Shown here one piece after another: positions 14,295 through 21,186 of a DNA stretch of 41,005 nt. A program made the position numbers and the translations under genes. The notes under the pieces were generated by a model. That model was not told the origin of the DNA. It ran no database searches and saw only the letters and a program-made list of their open reading frames with translations. Origin of the DNA: a virus; IMG/VR virus record IMGVR_UViG_3300027801_000054, positions 1 to 41,005 of that record; one strand, written 5' to 3'. The first letter of the stretch is position 1, and the number at the start of each line of letters is the position of its first letter.

Positions 14295-14892
14295 AGATCA
14301 AAATAAGTTAAGAACACAACTTTTACCAAAACCAATGTCTCAATCAGCTGTTGATTCTATTTCGGAAAAACTATTAACCGAATTAACCAAACATGGTGGA
14401 TTGGGGTTATCTGCAAATCAAATAGGATTAACAGATAGGGTTTGTTTGATAAACGTAAAAGACCCATTGATATTAGTTAACCCAAGGGTTACTGAAGCAT
14501 CAAAAGAAACCGTTGTTTATGTAGAACAATGTTTATCTTTAGATAAGACAATGAAAAAACCAGTTAAAACTTTAAGACATAAATCATTTACAGTAGAGTG
14601 TGATAACTTGGGAACAGTTATCTTTTCATCTGATAAGACTGATTGGAAGGATTCAAATGAATTCTATCAAGATGAGGGATTATTAGAATGTGTATGTGCA
14701 CAACATGAGATAGACCATTTGAATGGAATTCTCATAACAGATGCAGTTAGAAGATACACTACAACATTTACACGAGGAAAAAAGTACGGTAGAAACGATA
14801 GAGTTATGGTAAAATTATCAGATGGTTCTACTGAATTTATGAAGTACAAAAAAGCTGAACCTTTATTAACAAAGGGAGCTGAAATCTTATAA
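14281..14892 (+). CDS. def: Peptide deformylase
   Basis: Removes the formyl group from new proteins. All three family motifs are visible: GLGLSANQIG (GxGLAAxQxG), EQCLSL with metal ligand C84, and QHEIDHLNG with H142, E143 and H146. It has 203 residues, of which about 45 after the last motif (GKKYGRNDRVMVKLSDG...) are an extension I also associate with other phage deformylases. Phage enzymes of this kind occur in marine T4-like phages and may speed maturation of phage or host proteins. One substitution in motif 1, Ser for the first Ala (GLSA), is conservative. It overlaps the previous gene by 14 bases. Confidence 0.93.
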   Translation: MKLIKDQNKLRTQLLPKPMSQSAVDSISEKLLTELTKHGGLGLSANQIGLTDRVCLINVKDPLILVNPRVTEASKETVVYVEQCLSLDKTMKKPVKTLRHKSFTVECDNLGTVIFSSDKTDWKDSNEFYQDEGLLECVCAQHEIDHLNGILITDAVRRYTTTFTRGKKYGRNDRVMVKLSDGSTEFMKYKKAEPLLTKGAEIL

Positions 14893-14905
14893 TTAAAACG
14901 AAAAC

Positions 14906-15175
14906 ATGGGAAAACTTATATTTACATATACGGATAAAGATTTTATTGAACACAATAGAGAAGCAAGTAAGATTGAATTAGATGTACCAGATGACATGGA
15001 TATTCAAGAATACAAAGTAGTATGTATTAGACTTGCAGCTGCAATCGGTTATACTGAAAAAACTATTACCAAGGGATTTGGTGATTTGATTTACGGAGAA
15101 GAAGATAAACATAACCTAAAAGATTTATTAGATGAACTTGGAATCAAAAAAGATAATAAAAGAATTAACAAATAA
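14906..15175 (+). CDS. 89-residue protein, unknown function
   Basis: A small acidic soluble protein. It begins with a beta strand (KLIFTYTDKDF), then an amphipathic helix (YKVVCIRLAAAIGY) and ends in an acidic/basic tail (LKDLLDELGIKKDNK). No family is recognised. It lies 13 bases after the deformylase gene and its last 44 bases overlap the next gene in another frame. Both are probably on the transcript from 13534. Confidence 0.7.
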   Translation: MGKLIFTYTDKDFIEHNREASKIELDVPDDMDIQEYKVVCIRLAAAIGYTEKTITKGFGDLIYGEEDKHNLKDLLDELGIKKDNKRINK

Positions 15176-15425
15176 ATTACTTACACAAACTTTAATAACA
15201 CAAACCATTATTGATTTATTAATAGATAAAGGGTTTTGTACTTCGGAAGAATTTGATAATAGTTTAACAGAAACTATTACCGATATGCAAGATATAGTTA
15301 TAGAAAACTCTGATTTGGTGGACACACTTGGTAGTTTCTTGAAAGATGATTCTGATTCAAACGATGAATCAGAAGATATATCAGTTATGAGTGGAATGTT
15401 CTACGGCCCGGTGGGCGAAGCTTAA
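15132..15425 (+). CDS. 97-residue acidic protein, unknown function
   Basis: A helical soluble protein with Thr/Leu-rich helices (LTNKLLTQTLITQTIIDLLI) and an acidic stretch (DDSDSNDESED), ending in MSGMFYGPVGEA. No family is recognised. The ATG at 15132 gives a 44-base overlap with the preceding gene, long but supported by the good helical N-terminus and the lack of a convincing later ATG. A promoter for the lysis-type gene starts right after it. Confidence 0.65.
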   Translation: MNLESKKIIKELTNKLLTQTLITQTIIDLLIDKGFCTSEEFDNSLTETITDMQDIVIENSDLVDTLGSFLKDDSDSNDESEDISVMSGMFYGPVGEA

Positions 15426-15442
15426 AAAATACAAGAAAAAGC

Positions 15443-15473
15443 TTGGATATATGAATTATCTTTCGTATATTAG
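15443..15473 (+). promoter_or_regulatory. Bacteroidota-type promoter for the transglycosylase-like gene
   Basis: TTG (15443-15445), a 20-base spacer and TATATTAG (15466-15473). It is preceded by AAGAAAAAGC, as at 1005-1011. The leader carries a Shine-Dalgarno-like AGGAG before the ATG at 15504. Confidence 0.78.
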
Positions 15474-15503
15474 TAGAATAGTTTAATCAAAATAGGAGAC
15501 TAC

Positions 15504-16109
15504 ATGAAAAAACCAATAATATTTTCGGTGATAGTAACATTATTATCATTCGGAGTAATTGATTCGGCAGCATTAAAGAATACCGAAAAAGAATCTAATG
15601 AAATAGATTTAGTTGATATATTTAAGGAACAGGAATTAGAAAAACAATGTTTAATTGATAGTATAAAACTACAAGAGATATATTATACAGAAGAACTTAA
15701 TAACTTCTTAACTGATATAGGATTTAGAGAAAGTGGTAACAGATATGATATCATAAACAAATGGGGTTACATGGGTAAGTACCAATTTGGAAAATCAACT
15801 CTAAAAGGATTAGGATTCAAGGTAACTAAAAATGAATTCTTATCTAACCCACAACTTCAAGAAGAAGCAATGATAGCTTTATTATTACACAACAAAGAAA
15901 AATTACAAAAGTACATTGATGTATTCGATGGACAAACCATTAATGGTATGTTAATTACTGAAAGTGGGATATTAGCAGCAGCACATCTTGGAGGACAGGG
16001 TTCTGTAAAACGATACTTTAAACATGGAAAAGTTTTTAGGGATGGATATGGAACAAAAATAACATCGTACATGGAGAAATTTAGTGGATACGATATACAA
16101 TTAAATTAA
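15504..16109 (+). CDS. Secreted lytic-transglycosylase-like lysis protein
   Basis: A 201-residue protein with an N-terminal signal-type segment (residues 1-23: KKPIIFSVIVTLLSFGVIDS) and a lysozyme-like domain (about 68-195). The core GFRESGNRYD has a glutamate (E76) where the SLT/lysozyme catalytic acid belongs, followed by GYMGKYQFGKSTL (the family 'GxxGxxQF' strand) and GILAAAHLGGQGSVKRYF. It probably cuts cell-wall glycan strands. Export by a signal sequence would mean that release is timed by secretion, as with signal-arrest endolysins. The membrane protein gene just after it could be a partner. A role in lysis rather than entry is inferred from its own host-type promoter. Confidence 0.82.
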   Translation: MKKPIIFSVIVTLLSFGVIDSAALKNTEKESNEIDLVDIFKEQELEKQCLIDSIKLQEIYYTEELNNFLTDIGFRESGNRYDIINKWGYMGKYQFGKSTLKGLGFKVTKNEFLSNPQLQEEAMIALLLHNKEKLQKYIDVFDGQTINGMLITESGILAAAHLGGQGSVKRYFKHGKVFRDGYGTKITSYMEKFSGYDIQLN

Positions 16110-16120
16110 AATAATAAACT

Positions 16121-16399
16121 ATGATAGAATTTTTATCAAACACAACTAATATCATAATCTTGATATCTGCTTTACTTAATCTTATTTTGTTAATAGGTGT
16201 AAGAAACTTATTAAAACAAACGGAACAATTAGAAGATAGACTTATCTCATCAATAAATGAAGTTAGAGGACGTATAGAAAATACGTTAAAAAAGATGAAA
16301 GATATTGATAACAGAGAAGCATTTGAAAAAGATGATGAAGTTGGTGTAACTTTCCAAGAACTTAAAAAATTAATCGAAGACCTTAACAACGAAATATAA
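16121..16399 (+). CDS. Small membrane coiled-coil protein, holin or spanin candidate
   Basis: A 92-residue protein. There is one N-terminal hydrophobic helix (about 8-27, TNIIILISALLNLILLIGV), then a charged coiled coil (about 29-92, TEQLEDRLISSINEVRGRI and onward). This single-helix layout with a soluble coil is seen in i-spanins and in class III holins. It directly follows the transglycosylase-like gene by 11 bases, which supports a lysis role. No sequence motif proves it. An alternative is a structural tether in the membrane. It ends three bases before the sigma factor gene. Confidence 0.62.
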   Translation: MIEFLSNTTNIIILISALLNLILLIGVRNLLKQTEQLEDRLISSINEVRGRIENTLKKMKDIDNREAFEKDDEVGVTFQELKKLIEDLNNEI

Positions 16400-16402
16400 A
16401 TT

Positions 16403-17179
16403 ATGCCAAGACCAAGAAAAAAGAAATCCAAAATATATTTTGGTTCACCTGCTCAAGAAGCTATTGTTGAATACAATGCATCGACTGATTCAGAATTACG
16501 TTCTAAAATATACGAAGATGGAATTAAATATCCATTTGAAAAACTTGCAGAAAATGTATTGAATACATTTAAGTTTTCTTATTTTGATGTATCAAAAAAA
16601 GATATTCAAACAGAAGTAGTTTCTATTATGGTAGAAAAGATGCATATGTTTAAACCTGGAAAGGGAAGAGCATTTTCTTACTTTACTATTATTGCTAAAA
16701 ACCATTTAATTTTAAAAAACAACGGTAACTATAAAAGATGGAAACAAACATCTTTATTATCAGCGATGCCAGAAACTTGGAATCCTGAAAATGATTTTAG
16801 TGAAACTTCTGAAAATGATGAGTTTAAAGAATTTAAACAAATAATGTTAAAGTATTGGGATATGAACTTAAATTCTGTTTTTATCAAGAAACGAGATTTA
16901 CAAATAGCAGATGCAATACTTGAACTGTTTAGAAGAAGTGAATATATTGAAAACTTTAATAAGAAACATTTATATCTCCTAATAAGAGAAATGACAGATT
17001 GTAAAACACACTATATAACAAAGGTTGTAAATGTAATGAAGACTCATCAAAAGAAAATGTTAAATGATTATCATGAGTATGGAGAGTTTAGAGAACCAAG
17101 AAAAAAAGATTTCTGGTCATCTAAAGAAGAAAATAATGATGTTCCTTCAAACCCTTATATAGATAATGATTATTTGTAA
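16403..17179 (+). CDS. gp55-like late-gene sigma factor
   Basis: A 258-residue protein resembling the T4 gp55 family, which directs host RNA polymerase to late promoters. The core (about 45-110) reads PFEKLAENVLNTF, then DIQTEVVSIMVEKMHMFKPGKGRAFSYFT, equivalent to sigma region 2 with 'G-x-A-F-S-Y-F-T'. After it comes a helical linker. The basic start (MPRPRKKKSK) and the acidic-aromatic end (NPYIDNDYL) differ from T4. gp55 uses a C-terminal hydrophobic-acidic peptide to bind the sliding clamp, and this tail could serve the same purpose (inference). Its likely targets are the TATTTATATA elements before the tail genes. Confidence 0.82.
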   Translation: MPRPRKKKSKIYFGSPAQEAIVEYNASTDSELRSKIYEDGIKYPFEKLAENVLNTFKFSYFDVSKKDIQTEVVSIMVEKMHMFKPGKGRAFSYFTIIAKNHLILKNNGNYKRWKQTSLLSAMPETWNPENDFSETSENDEFKEFKQIMLKYWDMNLNSVFIKKRDLQIADAILELFRRSEYIENFNKKHLYLLIREMTDCKTHYITKVVNVMKTHQKKMLNDYHEYGEFREPRKKDFWSSKEENNDVPSNPYIDNDYL

Positions 17180-17195
17180 TATTTATATATAAATA
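17180..17195 (+). promoter_or_regulatory. Late-type promoter element before the carbamoyltransferase gene
   Basis: TATTTATATA (17180-17189) overlaps TATAAATA (17188-17195), the exact T4 late box. The ATG follows at 17203. Confidence 0.55.
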
Positions 17196-17202
17196 GATAT
17201 AT

Positions 17203-18906
17203 ATGGTAAGTGGTTATATTTTAGGAATAAGTTGTGGATATCATGATTCTGCTGCTTCGTTGATAAAGGATGGGAAAGTATTAGGAGCATGTGAGGAAGA
17301 AAGATTCACAGGTATAAAACACGATTCATCTTTTCCAATTAACACTATTAATTGGTTGGTTGAAGAATTTAAAATCAAACCCAATGATTTGAAGGCAGTT
17401 TGTTTTTATGAAAATCCAGAATTAAAATTAGATAGAATTGAAACTTCTACAAAAAAAGGAGGATGGAAAAACTTCTTTAATAGATTAAAAATAATATCTA
17501 GAAATAAGAAAGTATATAAGGATACAATATCACAACTAGAAACTTTACGAGGAAGTGAAACTCAGTTAATTTATTGTGACCATCACTTATCTCATTTGGC
17601 ATATTCATATTATACATCTCCTTTTAATGAATCTGCTTTATTATCGGTTGATGGTGTTGGGGAATGGGAAACTACTTCACTTGCAAAGGCATCGGATGAT
17701 ATTAAAAAAATAGGTTCTGTTAAGTTTCCACATTCTTTGGGAATGTTATACTCTACATTTACTGCATTTTTAGGATTCAAACCAAACGAAGGTGAATATA
17801 AAGTAATGGGATTAGCTCCATATGGAGATGCATCTAAGTATATAAATAAATTCAAAGAACTATATACCACTACTAAAGATGGTGGGTTTGAATTAAACAT
17901 GGATTACTTTACTTATGAGTGGTCAACTAATAGTATGTTTAATCAAAAGTTATCGGAGCTTTTTGAACTACCAAATAGATTACCAGAAGAAACATTAGAA
18001 CAAGTACATAAAGATATTGCAGCATCGCTTCAACAAATTTATGAATTCTTATTTTTTAGATTATTAGATACATTATACAAACAAACCAAATCCGAAAACT
18101 TATGTTTAAGTGGTGGGTGTGCATATAATGGTACTGCTAATGGGAAAATTTTAAAAAGAACAAAATTCACAAACTTATATATTCCACCAGCTCCATCAGA
18201 TGCTGGTTCAGCTATTGGATGTGCATTACACTATGCATATAGTACTCCAGGAAATAGAGTTGATAATTCTAATCCATATTTAGGACCAACATTTAATACC
18301 GATGATGTAGTTACTGCTCTTAAGGTATATGAGAAGGATGTTTGGGGTGAGAGAAAATTATATGAACAGATAACCAATATAGTTGCAAATGAAATTGTAG
18401 ATGGAAATGTAATTGGTTGGGTAGAAGGTAGAATGGAATTTGGTGCAAGAGCATTAGGTAATCGTTCCATACTTGCAAATCCAAGAGATCCTCAAATGAA
18501 ATCTCGTTTGAATAGGGTTATTAAAAAAAGAGAAGGGTTCAGACCTTTCGCACCAATGGTATTAGAAGAATCATCTTCAATATATTTTGATTATGAAGAT
18601 ACCGTACCATTCATGAATCAGGTTGTCAAAGTACGAGATGAACACAAACATCATTTACCGGCAATAACCCATGTAGATGATTCGGCACGAATACAGACAG
18701 TTAATAAAAGACAACATAGAAGAATGTATAATTTACTTGAACGGTTACAGGTTATAAATGAGTATCCACTTGTTATTAATACTTCTTTTAATTTAAAAGA
18801 CCAAACAATGGTATTAACACCACTTGATGCAATTAAAACATTTTTAAATTGTGAGATGGATACTTTAATACTTAACAATTATATTGTAAAAAAGAAAATA
18901 ATTTAA
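17203..18906 (+). CDS. Carbamoyltransferase (NodU/CmcH/TobZ family)
   Basis: A 567-residue two-domain enzyme that uses carbamoyl phosphate and ATP to carbamoylate a hydroxyl group. The N-terminal Kae1-like domain begins ILGISCGYHDSAASL. It has the metal/catalytic His motif DHHLSHLAYSYY (H127, H128, H131), LLSVDGVGEW and EYKVMGLAPYGD. Further on are LCLSGGCAYNG and APSDAGSAIGCAL. The C-terminal domain has GRMEFGARALGNRSILANPRD and REGFRPFAPMV. It is full length with no lesions. Family acceptors are sugars, antibiotics or, in some phages, modified DNA bases. It stands alone behind a late-type element and just after the sigma gene, pointing to late expression. The acceptor is unknown. Confidence 0.93.
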   Translation: MVSGYILGISCGYHDSAASLIKDGKVLGACEEERFTGIKHDSSFPINTINWLVEEFKIKPNDLKAVCFYENPELKLDRIETSTKKGGWKNFFNRLKIISRNKKVYKDTISQLETLRGSETQLIYCDHHLSHLAYSYYTSPFNESALLSVDGVGEWETTSLAKASDDIKKIGSVKFPHSLGMLYSTFTAFLGFKPNEGEYKVMGLAPYGDASKYINKFKELYTTTKDGGFELNMDYFTYEWSTNSMFNQKLSELFELPNRLPEETLEQVHKDIAASLQQIYEFLFFRLLDTLYKQTKSENLCLSGGCAYNGTANGKILKRTKFTNLYIPPAPSDAGSAIGCALHYAYSTPGNRVDNSNPYLGPTFNTDDVVTALKVYEKDVWGERKLYEQITNIVANEIVDGNVIGWVEGRMEFGARALGNRSILANPRDPQMKSRLNRVIKKREGFRPFAPMVLEESSSIYFDYEDTVPFMNQVVKVRDEHKHHLPAITHVDDSARIQTVNKRQHRRMYNLLERLQVINEYPLVINTSFNLKDQTMVLTPLDAIKTFLNCEMDTLILNNYIVKKKII

Positions 18907-18916
18907 ATTTTTAATC

Positions 18917-19037
18917 AACCACACTATACTTATTGTAAGATAGAGGATACTAATAATAGGTTATAAATTCCCTCGAAAATCTCTAATCGTATAATAAAGT
19001 GGTTAGCAAAACAACCCTACTTTCGTGGGGTTTTTTT
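18917..19037 (+). ncRNA. Possible structured RNA ending in a terminator
   Basis: Nested complementary blocks can be traced by eye: 18917-18922 (AACCAC) with 18999-19004 (GTGGTT); 18925-18929 (TATAC) with 18989-18993 (GTATA); and 18939-18945 (GATAGAG) with 18981-18988 (CTCTAATC, one bulge). A Rho-independent terminator follows at once. It could be a small RNA processed from the 3' end of the carbamoyltransferase message, or a protective 3' structure. It is not a tRNA, since no T-arm or anticodon arm is seen. The AT-rich sequence makes chance pairing possible. Confidence 0.35.
19011..19037 (+). terminator. Rho-independent terminator after carbamoyltransferase gene
   Basis: AACCCTAC and GTGGGGTT (one G-U pair) form an 8-bp stem with a TTTC loop, followed by seven T. 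Confidence 0.88.
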
Positions 19038-19199
19038 ATACATAAATATATAAACCCCTCATACACTTCTCTAATTGGGTATTGAATATATATTGGAACT
19101 TTTTTCATTGTATATACCATAGTTATTCTAGACATGTCCGATGTTTTGAATAAGGAAGAGGTTATACAATTCTAACAAAAAACAAAGGAGAACAACAAT
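19038..19199 (+). promoter_or_regulatory. Leader region of the 78-residue membrane protein gene
   Basis: There is no gene here. It contains an AT-rich CATAAATATATAAA (from 19041) that could be a late-type element, an 8-base palindrome GACATGTC (19131-19138) and a strong Shine-Dalgarno AAGGAG (19185-19190), nine bases before the ATG. The region lies right after a terminator, so a promoter must be in it. Its exact position is unclear. Confidence 0.4.
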
Positions 19200-19436
19200 A
19201 TGGAATTTCTAAACAAAATCGGTGATTGGGCAAAATCACTAACAGAAATCGGTATCAGTATCATTGCTCTTGGAGTAGTACTTGAAGTATTATTCAAAGG
19301 TGCATCGATTCCTTTTTGGCCTGAAATATCAGTAGTGGATAACATTATGGGTATTATTGGTTCATTAAGTAATGAAGGCTTACTAGGTTTAGTAGGAGCT
19401 GGAGTTATATACCACATCATGAAAAAGAAAGCATAA
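19200..19436 (+). CDS. 78-residue membrane protein in its own transcription unit
   Basis: Two hydrophobic segments (about 17-34, EIGISIIALGVVLEVLFK, and 55-73, GLLGLVGAGVIYHIM) flank an amphipathic loop PFWPEISVVDNIMGIIGS. The N-terminal helix is amphipathic and the C-terminus is basic (KKKA). I recall close look-alikes in many marine T4-like phages, without known function. Holin-like topology is one option and an abundant virion or membrane protein another. The gene is bounded by terminators on both sides and has one of the best Shine-Dalgarno sequences of the window, so high late expression is likely. Confidence 0.82.
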   Translation: MEFLNKIGDWAKSLTEIGISIIALGVVLEVLFKGASIPFWPEISVVDNIMGIIGSLSNEGLLGLVGAGVIYHIMKKKA

Positions 19437-19468
19437 TATACGCTTTTTACCAATGTACATTAAAAGAG

Positions 19469-19497
19469 AACCTCACCTTAAAAAGTGAGGTTTTTTT
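19469..19497 (+). terminator. Rho-independent terminator after the 78-residue membrane protein gene
   Basis: AACCTCAC and GTGAGGTT form a perfect 8-bp stem with an A-rich loop and seven T. It resembles the terminator at 37395 closely. Confidence 0.9.
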
Positions 19498-19505
19498 GTT
19501 TATCA

Positions 19506-19515
19506 TATTTATATA
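19506..19515 (+). promoter_or_regulatory. Late-type promoter element for the baseplate hub operon
   Basis: TATTTATATA, followed by CAAGATAA. It is 20 bases before the ATG at 19536 and just after a terminator. Confidence 0.6.
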
Positions 19516-19535
19516 CAAGATAATATGGTAAAATC

Positions 19536-19952
19536 ATGAGTACAGAATTCGAATTATTTCCAGGTAAAAGCCTTGGTGGGTTATTTAAGGATATCTACGA
19601 CAACCAACAAACAAAGAAGTTACGAATATCAGAATTGATTGCTGAGATGAGAAAACTTGTCCGTCATTCTCAAGATATGATGGCAATGGGACCGATTATA
19701 CGAGATTTAATTGATTCATCTGTTCGTAATGATGATGCACTTATTAAAATGGCAGCAATAGCCCAAAGGATTATTGGAAACAATCAAAAATCAGAAGGAG
19801 ATAGTGGGTTTTTATCAAACGATGAAAAAGAACAATTACTAAAAGAATTAGATCAAACTATTTCAGAAGTTAGTAATGAACATGATATAAAACTTGATGA
19901 TATTACTAATGAAGTAGAGGAACTAAAACTAAAAGTAGGTAAGAATGAGTAG
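19536..19952 (+). CDS. Helical phage protein next to the baseplate hub, unknown function
   Basis: A 138-residue soluble protein. The N-terminus FELFPGKSLGGLFKDIYDNQ is followed by amphipathic helices with repeated Met and Ile (about 30-80), and a charged coil at the end (about 90-138). No enzyme motif is visible. It is the first gene of the tail operon behind a late-type element and overlaps the gp5-like gene by eight bases. It could be a tail assembly or minor baseplate component, which is inference from position. Confidence 0.72.
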   Translation: MSTEFELFPGKSLGGLFKDIYDNQQTKKLRISELIAEMRKLVRHSQDMMAMGPIIRDLIDSSVRNDDALIKMAAIAQRIIGNNQKSEGDSGFLSNDEKEQLLKELDQTISEVSNEHDIKLDDITNEVEELKLKVGKNE

Positions 19953-21183
19953 ATTAAGTCAAGCAGGAAATATATCGGGTAGAAGTAACCAAACCAGAAG
20001 TGAAGTATTATCTGGTCTCGTCCTAGATATTATTCTCGATGAAAATCATCCTGCCGTAACATCACATGGTATTTCCTCTGAAGTATTCGGACCTAAAAAT
20101 ACTGGAAAAATTGGTTCTGCAAAAATACGTAGAATGGATGATAATACAACTTCATTAGCAGATTTGAAATTCATACGGCCGATGGATGTTGCAAGTATAG
20201 AGTTACCATTAATTGGGGAAACTGTTGAATTGGTTAGACTTTCAAGTGGTAAGTATGTTTATAAAAGAATGCCAAGTTCTGATATTAACAGTAACTCAGC
20301 AAAAAGTAATCCAAATAGTTTGATTAATCCGGATAAGGAAAAACCACCATCAGGAAAATCTGATGATTATTCAACTACATCTCAAACAGGTACACCAAAC
20401 TCTTCAGCATCAGGAACAGATGATGATCCTAAAAATGAATATTTTGAAGCTACTCAAATAAATCCATTACAATTTCACGAAGGAGATAAAGTTATACAAT
20501 CTCGTTTTGGACAATCAATTCGTTTTAGTGGTTATAATAATGTTGATAATGTTTTAGCACCAACCATTATAATAAGAAACAGACAAGGTGATAAATCTTT
20601 AGATGAATTAAAAGAACAAGAATTCTTACTTGAAGATATAGTAGATGATGGTTCAACTATTGTAATGGCAAGTGGAGAACATTTATTAGAATTTACTCCT
20701 GGTCAGATTGACACTCCAATGGAGACTACTCCAATATATGCAGAAGAACCTGAATTAAAAGGAACTGATCAAGTTCTTATTAATAGTGGTAGAATTATAT
20801 TATCATCCAAGGATTCTGAAATGTTATTTTACTCTAAAGGAAACTATTCATTTATATCAGATGGTAAACTTACAATAGATAATGGATTAGATGGAGCGGA
20901 GATGGATTTCAATGGTGATGTTAGAATTACTACAAATGATAATAACACTTTTATTCTCGGTGGAGCTGGAGAAATCTACTTAAATACAGAGTCCACCGAT
21001 GAGCCATTAGTACGAGGTGAAACTCTACTTGATTTGATGGAACAATTAATAGATGCTATAAATGCTCAAATATTCTCAACACCAGCAGGACCTACAATGA
21101 TGGGACCAAACAATCGTGGAGATTTTAATACAATCAAATCCAAATTGAGTACATTCCTATCCACTCTTAATTATACAGAATAA
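19945..21183 (+). CDS. gp5-like baseplate hub/spike protein without lysozyme domain
   Basis: A 412-residue protein. The N-terminal part (about 20-110) has the OB-like beta pattern of gp5/VgrG hubs (VLDIILDENHPAV, IGSAKIRRMDD, MDVASIELPLIGETVEL). A Ser/Asn/Pro-rich linker follows (about 115-160), then beta-rich sequence with alternating short strands (SSKDSEMLFYSKGNYSFISDG), typical of a trimeric beta-helix spike. T4 gp5 carries a lysozyme between these parts. None is present here. The wall-cutting activity is probably on the next gene's M15 peptidase. The C-terminal segment GETLLDLMEQLIDAINAQI is helical. The hub call rests on the OB pattern and gene order. Confidence 0.75.
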   Translation: MSRLSQAGNISGRSNQTRSEVLSGLVLDIILDENHPAVTSHGISSEVFGPKNTGKIGSAKIRRMDDNTTSLADLKFIRPMDVASIELPLIGETVELVRLSSGKYVYKRMPSSDINSNSAKSNPNSLINPDKEKPPSGKSDDYSTTSQTGTPNSSASGTDDDPKNEYFEATQINPLQFHEGDKVIQSRFGQSIRFSGYNNVDNVLAPTIIIRNRQGDKSLDELKEQEFLLEDIVDDGSTIVMASGEHLLEFTPGQIDTPMETTPIYAEEPELKGTDQVLINSGRIILSSKDSEMLFYSKGNYSFISDGKLTIDNGLDGAEMDFNGDVRITTNDNNTFILGGAGEIYLNTESTDEPLVRGETLLDLMEQLIDAINAQIFSTPAGPTMMGPNNRGDFNTIKSKLSTFLSTLNYTE

Positions 21184-21186
21184 CTC

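Noticed and set aside
11381-18906. Thymidylate synthase plus carbamoyltransferase as a cytosine hypermodification pair (hydroxymethyl then carbamoyl)
   Set aside because: The synthase keeps W84 and N252, which mark a dUMP methyl-forming enzyme rather than a dCMP hydroxymethylase. A hydroxymethyl acceptor would need another enzyme outside the window.
18907-19037. tRNA gene in the non-coding gap
   Set aside because: There is no T-arm, anticodon arm or CCA-compatible acceptor. The visible helices do not form a cloverleaf.
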